Below are positions 35,885-48,200 of a stretch of 64,000 nucleotides of DNA, in pieces. The stretch is from contig OY776111.1 in NCBI GenBank assembly GCA_963675035.1, forward strand, positions 200,644,266 through 200,708,265, written 5' to 3'. The position numbers and the translations under genes are program-made. This DNA comes from Allygus modestus (lineage: Eukaryota > Arthropoda > Insecta > Hemiptera > Cicadellidae). The notes under the pieces are model-generated. The model did not search any database. It saw nothing but the letters and a program-made list of their open reading frames with translations, and had not been told where the DNA came from. The stretch's first letter is position 1, and every line of letters starts with the position of its first letter.

Positions 35885-36087
35885 GGGTGGCGGGCAGCTG
35901 TTTGTCGCCGTGGTGGGGATGTGATGTGGCCCCCTCGGCCCCTCCCCCCAACGTTGCTACCCTACCGCTGTGCCCCACGCCCGCCGCCGCCGCCGCCAGT
36001 CGCCAGTCAGTCCAGTCGGAGTCGTGTTCGAGCCTCTGTTTTGTCTAGTCCAGTGTCGCGTGTGTTGTGTGGCTGTCGCGTCGCTTC
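35885..36087 (+). promoter_or_regulatory. neur: Probable GC-rich promoter and 5' UTR of neur exon 1A
   Basis: A sharp GC- and CpG-rich block (CCGCCGCCGCCGCC, repeated CCAGTC) precedes the start codon at 36088. It holds a proneural E-box GCAGCTG (35894-35900) and an initiator-like TCAGTC (36007-36012). No TATA box is evident. The transcription start is not determinable from sequence alone. Confidence 0.45.
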
Positions 36088-36214
36088 ATGGGGTTTAACG
36101 GTGCGACCCCTCAGCAGCAGTCGCAGAGGTGTCATTGTGCTGTTGACGACATCCTCGCGCCCCTTAGGAGCAAAATGAAAGTCCTCAAAAAGATCAAACG
36201 TAGAATTGGATTAA
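36088..36214 (+). CDS. neur: neur exon 1A (polybasic N terminus)
   Basis: ATG at 36088 (context CTTCATGG) opens 42 codons ending KMKVLKKIKRRIGL, then one base (A) before the donor GTATGT at 36215. The remaining A joins exon 2 (CG|CCT) to give Thr. The basic cluster is the expected membrane-lipid-binding element. Upstream in-frame sequence has no nearer ATG. Confidence 0.85.
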
Positions 36215-39200
36215 GTATGTATTCGTGTTTCAGCTGGTTTTCTGTTTTCATTATGTGTTAAAATTTCAGTTTGAGTCTAATTATGGTGATTTATTCCGAT
36301 TCTATTTGTTGGATTTTAATTTGGTTTGCATGTAATTTGCGTACGACATGAAGAAAATGAGTAAATTGCATGTGGTGTTGAAACTTTATCGATTTCTTTG
36401 GTGGAGTCCATTGTAAACTCAATTGTGGTACTATATAACAATATAAAATGCAACATTAAATTAGGTCCTATGTCATATGGAAGGTAAAATTAAAAATAAA
36501 TAGACAAAAATACTAAGAAAGAGACCCATTTAGTCAGCTTGTGATGCGTAAGACAAGCCCAGCTTTAACTTTCCCCACTTACATGGTAGTAATAGGCTGT
36601 GCCACAAATAATCTTAATCTGAAGTCAAGTTGGCCCCCTGTATTTATGTTGACTATTTAAAAAAAGAACATAAGATTTACCGATTTTATATACAATTCCA
36701 AGTGCTCTAGGCAGAATGTGCATTTTGGAAAGATTTCATTCGATATTTCCTATTAACTATCCAACTATTCAGTTGGTTTATTATATCCTGATATAATACC
36801 TAATTATTTAATTCCATTAGGAGTAAACGACGGTTACATCACAGACTAACAACAGTGCTGAAGTAATGGGTCGGAGATAATATTATGTCGTGTGAAGCTC
36901 GAACAAGTAACTGCGGCATGATATCAACATGAAAGGGGACAAGTAGAAGGGGGATAGTAGATGGGTTCTCTGACATATGTATCGACACGAATAATTTGGA
37001 GTTATAGGAAGGGTCCGATCAGTCGCAAGTAGAGTCATCCAGCGCGGTGTATATGCAATGTAACGCGACACCGCAGGACAGACATCCGGGCGGGCTCGTG
37101 ACGCCATCTCTCGGCGATAAAGTTACTATCGGAGTCTGGGCTGTGCTCTCGAGCTCCGTCAAAATAAACAACTGTACACTCACACTACACGCCTCTATTT
37201 GCGTCTCAGTTGGCGTGTACATAAGACCTACGCTAGATTGTTCATCATTGTTTTTAAACTTTTTGTATTCAAGGGTCCTCAAAATTCTTACATGCAGTGC
37301 GAATTAAAGGGTATAAAGCTATTTTTCATTTGGGGGGAGGAGGAGGGGAGGCTTCACCATATTTGGGGGTTTGATGTGTTTATACTAGTTAAAGGGAACA
37401 TTAACTAGTGGTTTCCAAGTTTGTTTGTTTTTATTTAATCTTTGTTGTCTAATGATAGTATTATCGGGCTGGCGGATATGATAAAAGTTGCCTATTGTCG
37501 ATAAAAGTGATAGGCCTATACTGTATTATACATTGTCACGCCTTGTAAACTCTTAGTATGTGTTTTTTCCGTTTATAAATATAGCCTACACCACACAACT
37601 TACTGCGATAAATTATATTAAGCGTATGACTGGCTAGTTTGACGTGCTTGACGTGTTTATTATTTTCCGACCCGATTGTAAAACAGTGCCGAACATTTGG
37701 GCCAGAGGAGAAGGCGAGAGTATGGAGTTAGTTAGTTTATTGTAGACTGCGCAAATAAAATGCAAAGCGAGTGTTCTGCTCACAGCTGCCAGAGGGGTGC
37801 ATGCAGGGACAAAAGGATGCCGTTACCAGTGGCGTGGGGAGGGGAGAGGGGAGGTTACGCAAAGGTTGAGAACTAGCCAAGCCGCGGTGATAAGCATGGG
37901 AACGGAGATGTGCACGATTTAGAAAGTCGTCCTGTCCCATATAACAATACAATGGTGGAGACGGCACGCCACGCACTGCGAGGCACCGCACACCGTAGCA
38001 TCGATCCTCGGGCAAGGACACAGCATTGAATGTTTGATGGATATCAGTACTGCTGCTGCTCAAATCCCATTCTCCAGCAATAACTGGCAAAGCGTATTTT
38101 AAACTGAAGGATTCTGCTTTAAAATTACGTGCCTCGTTTAAATTTGAACGCGAGTTTTGATTGTATTCAATCCCTAGTTGACCACTAACTCTTCTCGCAG
38201 TCCGGGGAAATAATTCCGATCTGAACAGGTTTGATCAAAGCTTAGGGAGAACACTGCACTAACCATCATATCCAACGGTTTTCGTGATATTGTAGGCGGC
38301 CACGGCACCAATCTTCTCGTTGTTCTGCTTGAGCAGTTGCCAAGTGGCAGTCACTTTGGTCGCCCTCGAGTAAATCATTGTACATACATCTTATATAAAT
38401 TATATATGTGCAAGAATCTGGTATTCCAATATCCTGTGTAAGAAAAACCGGTAAATCTGAGGTGTAAATCCCGGATTCGTTGGTTTGTTCCGGTTGGATA
38501 ATCTGAAATATAAGTTTAGTTATATATACAATATACAAACATTTTACACCAAATTATGCTCATTACATGTGGGGGCCAAAATGACGTGTTAATTTTACGT
38601 CAGCCGAATTAGCTCCCTTGAGTAGAACTTCTTATACGGACGATAACTACTGTATTTTCATTGCGAGTGCTATGTACTGTGTAGAGTTGCGTCGCACATT
38701 AGTGATTCCAACAGGGCAGTTCGCGACTAAAATGCAAGAACCGCGCAGCGCAAAACACGAGTGTCGCTATAGAACATAGGCTTTGATTTGCTGATGTCTC
38801 CGCGGCGCGCCGCGGCGTCGCGTGACGTGCGTTATTTGTGATCGGGTCGTTACAACAAGATACATTGCACAAAGTTGGCGCTTCGCACGGCATCCCATCC
38901 TTGCTGTAATTACCGACATGTCGTAGTCTTCGTGATGCAAGGCTGCCAACGTTACGTGTCAAGTAAATATGGACAGTTTTGAATTGATTTTAACGATATA
39001 ACTCGTTTAAACATTTTTTAATTAATTCTCAAAACATTTATACTTAAAACTTCAATTTTTTACTATTGTCTTAAGCAACATAGTTTTTCTCACAGTCTTT
39101 CTGAAAATTGAGCACTTATCAGCGAAAGAAAGAAAGGACGTAGCATAAATAACAGAGATGCTGTAATTTATTTAAACTTGTCTGTAGTCAGTTGTTGACC

Positions 39201-42200
39201 TACATGCTTTCGTTGGAACGCTTTTCTCCTTTTATTATCTGATGTTTAAGAGGGCGCTCCAGTCACGAAACTTTACACGTTTCTACCTGCTTCGCCCATA
39301 AGACCAATGTTAACTTTCAAAGTCCGTTCCTCCTTAACGGATTATTCGATATCGTTGATTTATGGCTCATTTTAAAGAGCAAAAATATAACTAGCGATTT
39401 CAGTAAGCAGAATTTCGATATCGCAAATACTAATCGATCAATAAAATTCCATGCACAATATTCAGTATTTACGATTTTTTTGTGCACGAATTATTTATGA
39501 TAACGAAATTCTGCTTACTGAAATCGCTAGATATATTTTTGATCTTTAAAACGAACCATAAATAATCCATTTCGGACAACCCGTTGAGGAGGGGCGGACT
39601 TTGAAAGTTAACACTGGTCTTACGGGAGAAACAGGAGGACTGCTTTTAGTAGCAGAGGACTGGAGCACCCCTCTTACGGCAATTCATTGACGACCTAAAT
39701 AACAGCACAGCTCTCTTAGAACTTTAATCATATTGTACAGGGTGTTTCTGAACTCTATCCGGAAACTTTAGAAACGCGGACAAACCAAATAAAAAATGTT
39801 TTATAAACATAGGGCCTATCTCGCACTATTTCCCGTTAGTATGTGCTTTTGATTAATGCCATATGATCTCATAGTCAAATTAAGTTACTGTTTTGAAACT
39901 TCATTGTAACGTGTCCTTTGTTTGAAATCCATTGTTGTTGGTGGTAGGTTTATTATCATTTAAGAAGTTATTGTGGACATACTGATTATAAACAAGTTTC
40001 ATGACGTTATGGGATCAGATGCCAGATCCAAAAAGGATGGGAAATTTGTTTTTCTTATCAGAGATGGCAAATTTCCGCACCATCTTGGATTGTGTACTTT
40101 ACTTATTTAATTGTGTATTCATTTTTGCATATGATAAAAAACTCTCATTTGACTTATTTTACCCCAATATTGTTTAGTATTACTCTCATGCGATTGGAGT
40201 TTAACAATATTAGAGAAAGTTAAACTTATTTATTTTGTTGTTTTACCAAACAAGGCTTACTCAGATTCTCAAAAACTAATCTTTGTAATCTGCCCTGTAG
40301 TTGATCTGCGGTTATTTTGATTTTGCGAAAAGGACTTAATAAGGCTACCCCGTTGTTTAAACTGGCAAGCTAAAGACTAAACTGTTTATTAGTTTATTTT
40401 ATAACGCGATGTCATTCATAGACTGTTAGGTTTTGAAAGGCTACTCAAGAAACAATTTAGGTTTTGAAACGCTTAAATTATCGCGATGCCATTTTTGTTT
40501 TAATTTATATCAACCGCACCACGGTAGCTAGAAAACCGTTCTAGTATCCGTGCCACACAGTTTCCAAATACTGTATTACGCTCTCCCACAGAATGGAGCG
40601 CGAAAAGTGAAGACAGTCGGACGGCCCGTGGCGCTCCTGCGGCGAACACTCTGTAGGCTGCCGTGGGAACGGTGCTCCCAATTACGGCAATTCTATGAAT
40701 TGAAGTGTCCGGCGGCGCGGCGCCCACCCTCAGCTTCTAATTAGCCTCAAAGTCTTGCCGTTCATAAATAACACAATTTGCCGCGATTGGGCGGTAACTG
40801 GGTAATAACTGGCGAAGACGGGTTAATGTAGCTGCATCCTGGGTATTAAGTTGTTGGGGTTTCTCACGCACATTTTTCCTATTTGTTTGATTTTGGGGTG
40901 AGCGGTAAGAAATCAGTTTTAATCTGTAAGAGATTTCCGAGCGACTGTAATTTAGCAAAGTTAATAGTCGGTTGCCGGTAGTAATACAAAAAGTTGCAAA
41001 TAAGACTCGAGCTCAATTTTGCCTTTTAATTGGTATAGTCTAGTAATGACAATAACCGCGCTGTGATTTCTAAATTACATTTGCTGGCTAAAGAGTGCAT
41101 GCATTGGTGAATTTGCGCCTGTATGACGTATTTGGATTGCGCAGTAAACTTAGCTTTTAAATGGCCTCTCTCCTTAGCGCGGTTAAGTATCTCGCTATTT
41201 CTATTAAAGTGAAGAGATCGCAGCTCGTGGAAGAAACTGTAACTCAACATGACATGTGATGTTTATCGAGCCTGACGTGATAAAGTAGGCCAAGCGGTTG
41301 GGGACGTCGCGTGTGGCAGCTTTGCTAATGATTCCGAAATAAAATGGCCTACAGCGATCACGGTTCAGAGGGGTGGGGGGGGTACTCCCACTCCTACCAC
41401 GCAGCGTTGCTGATTCTCACTTCCGTTTCCGGCGATAACTGCTGGCTCAATCGCTTGTTTATTAACGGAATCGAGTTTAGCGGTCATCATACTAGTCGTG
41501 GGCGTCGGATGTCGGTCGTTGCAATCCAGCAGTTACACCGACAGTGACGTCATAATACCTACACAGGCTTTGCCATGATAATTAACATTTCTCGTCTATT
41601 TATATTTAAACACGAAGAACGAATTTATGAAATTACGCTTTAGATACCTATTCGATTAGGCATAATTATTTATATTGTTGATAGTTCCATAGTCGGTCAT
41701 TTGTTATTGCTCTAAGATGAAGACCCCTCGTTGTTTTATTAGGTAGTATTTTACACCATATTTTCATATCCCAGTTAATAGTTAAACCACACTAAAAAGC
41801 TATCCTCGTCTAAAATCACTATTTTAGGTGGTGTCCAAATGAATGGCTCTGCCTCGATACAAATATTGTTTATTACATGTAACTATTTAATATTTAAATA
41901 AATAGGCTACATTTAATTTAAGCTCAATACTCAGTACGATTTTAGTAGATTCGGTTACTTCAGTTTTATATTGGTGCTTTAGGTGTACACTCTTGCACAT
42001 CATTGATTAGTTTCCCAACGAGAGTTTGTATTAGTGGTAACATTCATTCGCTCTGGCATTTCAACAGATCGTCAGCGCCACTTCGACCCGTGTGGTTTGA
42101 AGTTTTGAAAGTTTGAATCTAACTAGCCAGTGGCGTAGGCAGCCCTTTGTCAAGGGGGGATATCTTATTAGGGAATACAAAACAAAAAACTGTTCGTGAC

Positions 42201-45200
42201 TAGAACTGTTGTATACCGGTATACAAAATTGAAGAAATCATTGACGTGTCCCTTACATTCATAATTATTGATAGGCCTACACATCCAAGACAAGAACCAT
42301 TGATACAATGTAATCAGTATTTGTAACCAGGACTAAAAAGTACTTGTATCAGTTGTAATCAGTACTGGAAAGTAATCTAGGATTACCAAGTCACCGGATT
42401 TCTCCCCAAAGTTTTACGATAAAAATATAACTCCGGAGAATTTCCGTGAAAAATTAAAAATATACCCTTTTAAAAATATTTCTCAAAATGCGTTGATAAG
42501 GCAAATTTTGTGTTGAAATCCTATCTGTTAACGAAAGTGTATTTACGTTTGCAACTTCATCGCCATGCAACGATTGCCAAATAAGCTAAACCCTGTTTCT
42601 CTGTTCACTCTAACCTCTATTATTTGTTACTCTTTGGCTTAAGCTAAACCCTGTTTCTCTGTTCACTCTAACCTCTATTATTTGTTACTCTTTGGCTTTA
42701 TTTCGTTGGGAAATATCGTTGACTTTTACATATATTTGCCGTTATAGAACGCTGAAAATCAGGATTAAGATTTATGGCTCTCTGCAGTGTATTAAATTAC
42801 TAATCTAATATGGCAACCCTAAGTTAAGCACATCACTAAGACTGTCTAGACGTCAAGGGCAAGGTCATGTGCGCTAGTTGACAAAACTGGACGCTGGGGG
42901 GTGAGGGTAGCGGTAGCGGTAGCGGTAGACTGTTGGGTTGTCTCACGTCCCACTTGTGGCGCGCAAATACTGTGCCGGTGCCGGTGCAGTTCATCAGCTA
43001 CTATTTATTATACGCGAACAATATTCTACGCGAGATTTATATACGCGATAAGATATTTTGGAGATATCGCTCATATATATTTTTTTGTTTTTTTAGTAAC
43101 ATAATTTCTTTTTAATCAAAAGGCATAAGCTTGATTTCAGGAGGATATAAATTTTAATTTTTCCAAGTTACAAGGTGGGATACATCCCCCTGATCCCCCC
43201 CCCCCGTATCTACGCCACTGTAACTAGCAACATAACAAGTCAAAGGGACGCCGTTATACAGGCCAGACTAACTGTAGTTAATTGCACTAGCGATTCTCCG
43301 TAACCTTTGAATCACGAGTGACCTTTGGGTAATGCGCTTTTGGTTAATGACGACCTGTCATGCAATAGAAGCGTTTTATTCATTTTTTACACACCCAGAG
43401 GAACTTAGATGAGCATGCGAAGTTTTATCCAAGAGATATGTAATGTCTTGGGGATGTGTGCTAATACTATTGAATTCTTCTCCGCCATAGTTGGGGGGAA
43501 TTTACGTAAAACGCTGGTTTATTTAATCAGATCAAATGCTGCCAGAGGATGATGATGTAATTCGCCGTTTCTCAATCTCCGCCCGTGGAGATACTGCAAT
43601 ATTTGGTCGTCAGCACTGGATTGTGGGTGTTGTCATCGTTTTAACAACGCCTCGTTAAAGTTGTTTCATCCTGAGAACCAGTAAAGCAAAATTTTCAGAC
43701 CCAAAATGTCGTGTTCTAAGTTATTACTTATTGGTAGTATTTCCATGATACCAAGTAATCACTCAGTATCGAGTTTTATATAAATGGGGAGCGGGGGTGT
43801 TCTTGGAAAAGTTCTGAGGTTTTTTTCAATTTTATAATACTAGTGATGAATTTATGTTAAAGTTGTCATTAATGAAACACAAGTACACAAAAATCCTAAA
43901 CATTTGTTATGAACTTGTTATCTGGTTCTAGGTCTTTCACCAAAATAGTTAATTTATTCCGTTGAGGAGAACCCTGAAACTCTTGATTTATTTGTATGAA
44001 AGTCTCATTTTGATGGTAAGCCGGTTGCATACTGGGCCGCTTCACTCACCACGCCGCTGCCGCTTGTAGTGTAGTAACAGTAGTAGCCTACTGTTGTACG
44101 AGGGAGGGGGACGAGGAGGCCAAGCCACTGGTCTTTGTCTGTGACAAGTCATTTCTGTCAAGTTCACGGTTCATTGTCTCGTCAACCGGCTTCCTGTCCA
44201 CGGACAGGCGTAATCCGCTCGGGTCAGCCGTCAGCCCGCCTACGTTCATCCTATAAAACACTCTTCTATTTCTGGATCTCAGTAGTACACGGAGAGCTCT
44301 GATCAGTTATAATTCGTATTAATAACTCCTTGGCGAGTGTCAGTCCCATTAGGCCTATGCTATTCGGCTCTGAAGTTTGTCCTTTTTAGATCGTCAATAC
44401 AGAAAGTCACGGTACAAGGCCAATTAGCCCGAAGTACTTATATCAGATTAAGATAGTAACACAAGTATTACAGAATAAACAAATGGCATCACGAAGAAAA
44501 AATGAAGTCACAAAGCATTAGCAAATTACAAAGGATGACGAGTTATAAACAGAAGAGGAGTCTTTCAAACTAAAGCTCCAAAAGTCACAATGTTGTTTAA
44601 CAGTCAAGAAAGCTAATGATAATGAAATACAGTAACAACATTGAAATTTGATACGGTAATTTGAAGTAATACAATTAACGCTGTCACTCTCCTTATTCAA
44701 TAATTAAATCATAATTTGTTTATAATACTCGTGTCTAGATAAATTTTGGTAATAAATTCAGTTCAATAGCTTATTCACTGTGTTTTGAGTTGTCGTCTTT
44801 AAAAATAAACAAATAACAAAACACTTGGTTCAGTGGCGGTCACTTTTCTTGGAAAGCGGCCCGCGTGTGCGTCCATTCTCATTCCACTTTTAAACGGCCG
44901 ATTCACCGCCAAAAAGCCCTCCAATCGAGAACAGGTGAGTCAGTTTTTGATTGGTAACGGAGCGGCGGAAGTTCCCTTGAGCTCGAGGCCTCGTCGTCGC
45001 GTCGTTTCCGCGTCGCCGCCTCAGTCAACGTCCGCGCCGCGACTATGGTCGTCGCGTTTCGCTACCGTCCTCTCCTACGCGCTAGTGAGTTAAACACATC
45101 TCTAGGTTTTTGTATCTTAATCGTATTTGTTTAACGTATTAAATTGTTAAATATTTTCAAATATTTTAAAATTAAACCATTTTTATAGACTTAATTTTTA

Positions 45201-48200
45201 AACTACATTAGCAAATTCAATATGAATAGGCTACTGAAGACGCTTTCAAAGATCGAATTCATTTCTATCATTTATAAAAATAGATGGAAGGCTGGGTAAA
45301 CGAATATTTACGGGAAAATGGGGTCATTATGAGTTCATGGTGTACTGAAGATTATTGTGGATATATAAGTACTGAAGCTAGTTGCCGAATAGACGTGTGG
45401 AAAGACATCCACCATAGAAAGTCGTGTGGGAAGATCCGAGGGATATATTATATCAATGAAACCTTATACAAATGCTTACAAATTATAAGAATTGTAAATA
45501 TAAACACATTTTAAAATAATATATATTACTAGGAACATTTCTGATTTCTACCAAGATATTTTGATTAAATCTCTTCCCATTTTTAGTGAGTTTTCTATGG
45601 AAAGTGAACTATTAGCATGACCCCCACGGTGAAACTTAGCTTTTTTACCTTTTAATTCCAGCACGTCCTCAAGCAATTATGCTAGTTTTATTTTTCTGTT
45701 GGAAGGGTAAATAGTATCCCAACCAAAAGTTAGCGTATCCGTTCAGAGATGTGGTTTAAGAAACAACAGCTAGCAGGTTTCTCTGCTGAACAGATACAAC
45801 ATTTCTATTATCAAGCCCGGGACTACCACAGAAGTTCCTAACGTGACCCCCTGAACACATTTTGGGGGGTCGTTCAAAATTATATATATATGTGTTTACA
45901 CTCTAGCGGTCACATTTTTTGTCCGATTTACTTCAAATTTGGTAGGGACATTCCTTTCTATAATCAGTTGTACAAGTTCGTTGAGCAAAACAATCGGAAA
46001 ACCCTAAACCCCTTTTTTGGGGATTGATCTTTCAAATTTCGGGTTTATGGGCCCAAAAAGGGTCAGAAAAGTCCCAGATGTAACATTAATGCAAGTAAAA
46101 GATGGGAATTAGTGAGGCGAAACGTTTAAGCCCTCTTGTCGTTCTAGTTTAACTATTTACCGAGTTATTAAAGATATAGACCAGACACAGTACGTTGTCC
46201 TATGGGGGTTTTACATTAGAAAAGCCTGTTATTCATTTGTTGGTGTACTTTTATCATCCCCAGCAACCTACTTTCAAGCCTGACTGGACCTTCTCCTAAT
46301 CTTATAAAGTGCAAAATTATATTCCCTACATAGCAGGTAAATGAAACCAGGAGCATCAGAACAGCAAAAAAAATCAGTGTTTTCATATTTCAATAAAAAT
46401 TGGAGTAAATGTATGTTGTTATACTGATTTTGAGTTTTAAAAGTTTGTTATGTGGAAATTCACTTCCCTCACATCTTATGTGGAAATTCACTTCCCTCAC
46501 ATCAGCTGTGTGCGAACTCGTTTTTTTTTTAATTCCCTCCAGTGATAGATATAAAACCCTGGTCCTTAATGTCAAATGCCAAATTAAGTATGTTTGTTTG
46601 TGAACAAAATAAAAATATCAGACAGCGTTCAATTTATTTCAGTCAGCTGTTATGATTTAAACGATTTATTTTTCCCGCAAACATTGAAATCCAAACTAAT
46701 ACAACAGTCATATTTGCAATTTAGCTCCATCAGTGGTTGGTGATGTTCTCACTAGAAATAGTTTTTCTATAGGGGCCATACACATATTTCATAACACACT
46801 TCAGGTGGTAGGAGGGGGTGCGCGTAGCGTTATGTGGGGGAGGGTGGGTTTGGAGCATCGTTACGTAACTTAACACATATAACCCTAAAAGCTGACGTAC
46901 CCCCATGTCTATTAATACGGTTATAAATCTTTCAGAATTAAAAAAAAATATCAAATTGGTATCTAAATCAAGATTACAGTTAGTTAAATAATAATAATTT
47001 AATAAATAATACTTCCGTCATACTATTGTTATAACAGTTAAACTAAAAATAAATACATAACGTGTTTTGAGTAAGTTCTTTATTAAATAAATCAATATTT
47101 TATTCAGTCAAATAGACATTTACATGCAATGGACATTGTCAATTTCAAATCTAGGCCAAATATATGGTAGGGTAGGACCAAGCCTACAAACATGCCAAAA
47201 TACAATCTAAGACATATGTTAAATAACTAAAAATTATCATCAAGCAAGACAAATTACCATGCAAATTTTCATGCAACAAAAACAAACTTCATCAAGATGG
47301 CATACCTAGTCTTACATGCACTGATAAATAAAATTACAAAATGCACAATTTTAGGCCTACATGCAAGACAGCAAAAATTACCAAATGCACTATTGTTCTA
47401 CAGCTATGTTTTGTGTTGTTTCAGAGTGTAAAATCATCACTTGATACAGTATTGCGCAATGCCACCCACATCTTAAATTTTTTAAGTTGTTTTGTATTTG
47501 TGATAGTCATAAATTATATTTGTTACTTTTTAGCTGAGGTAATTTTTGTTGTTGTTTTTAATTATTAGAAACACTCTTGTTTGTTTGTATTCATTTTGCT
47601 TTGAAATAAGTTATTGCAAAATTGTGTTAAAAGAAAGTCATTTAAAGTTTAATGATTCATTGAAATCCATATTCCAAATTGCTAATCAAACAATGCTTTA
47701 AAGGTTTAAGATATTTTAAAGCCTACTGAGTTACGTAACACATTGGGGGGTGGAGGGGTATGGCCAAGCGTTATTGTGTGTGTTACATGGGGGAGGAGGG
47801 GTCTGAAATGATGAAAAAATGTGTTACGTAATATGTGTATAGCCCCATAAAGTTGTCCATACAGTCTTATTAGCTTGATTAATGTTTGATGTTGAAAAAA
47901 AAACAAAAAAACATTAAACTGATCTTGAAAAAATCAAGGAAAAGGGAGGGAAACCTCTGACTGGTACTCTAATGTTGTTGTTGTTGCAGCGCCTCGCAAC
48001 TCGTCGAGCAGTGCTGGCACTAACAACCTGCCACCCCTGCTGTTCCATCAGGTCCACGGAGACAACATCCGTGTGTCCCGCGATGGAGCCGTGGCGCGCC
48101 GAGCCGAGAGCTTCTGCAAAGGTGTCACATTCACCAACCGACCTGTCAAGATATCCGAGAAGGTAACATGCTATCAATTTACTACCAAAAACATGAAAAC

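Noticed and set aside
37826..37840. CAGTGGCG resembling the hAT end at 42128
   Set aside because: No partner end or 8-bp duplication was found nearby; it could be a remnant or chance.
37737..38090. 117-codon reverse-strand open frame in neur intron 1
   Set aside because: No recognisable motif and opposite to the host gene; probably chance in a GC-richer patch.
44833..45093. 86-codon frame across the CpG-rich block before exon 1B
   Set aside because: It is out of frame with the ATG-to-donor segment that joins exon 2 in phase, and it opens at a non-ATG codon.
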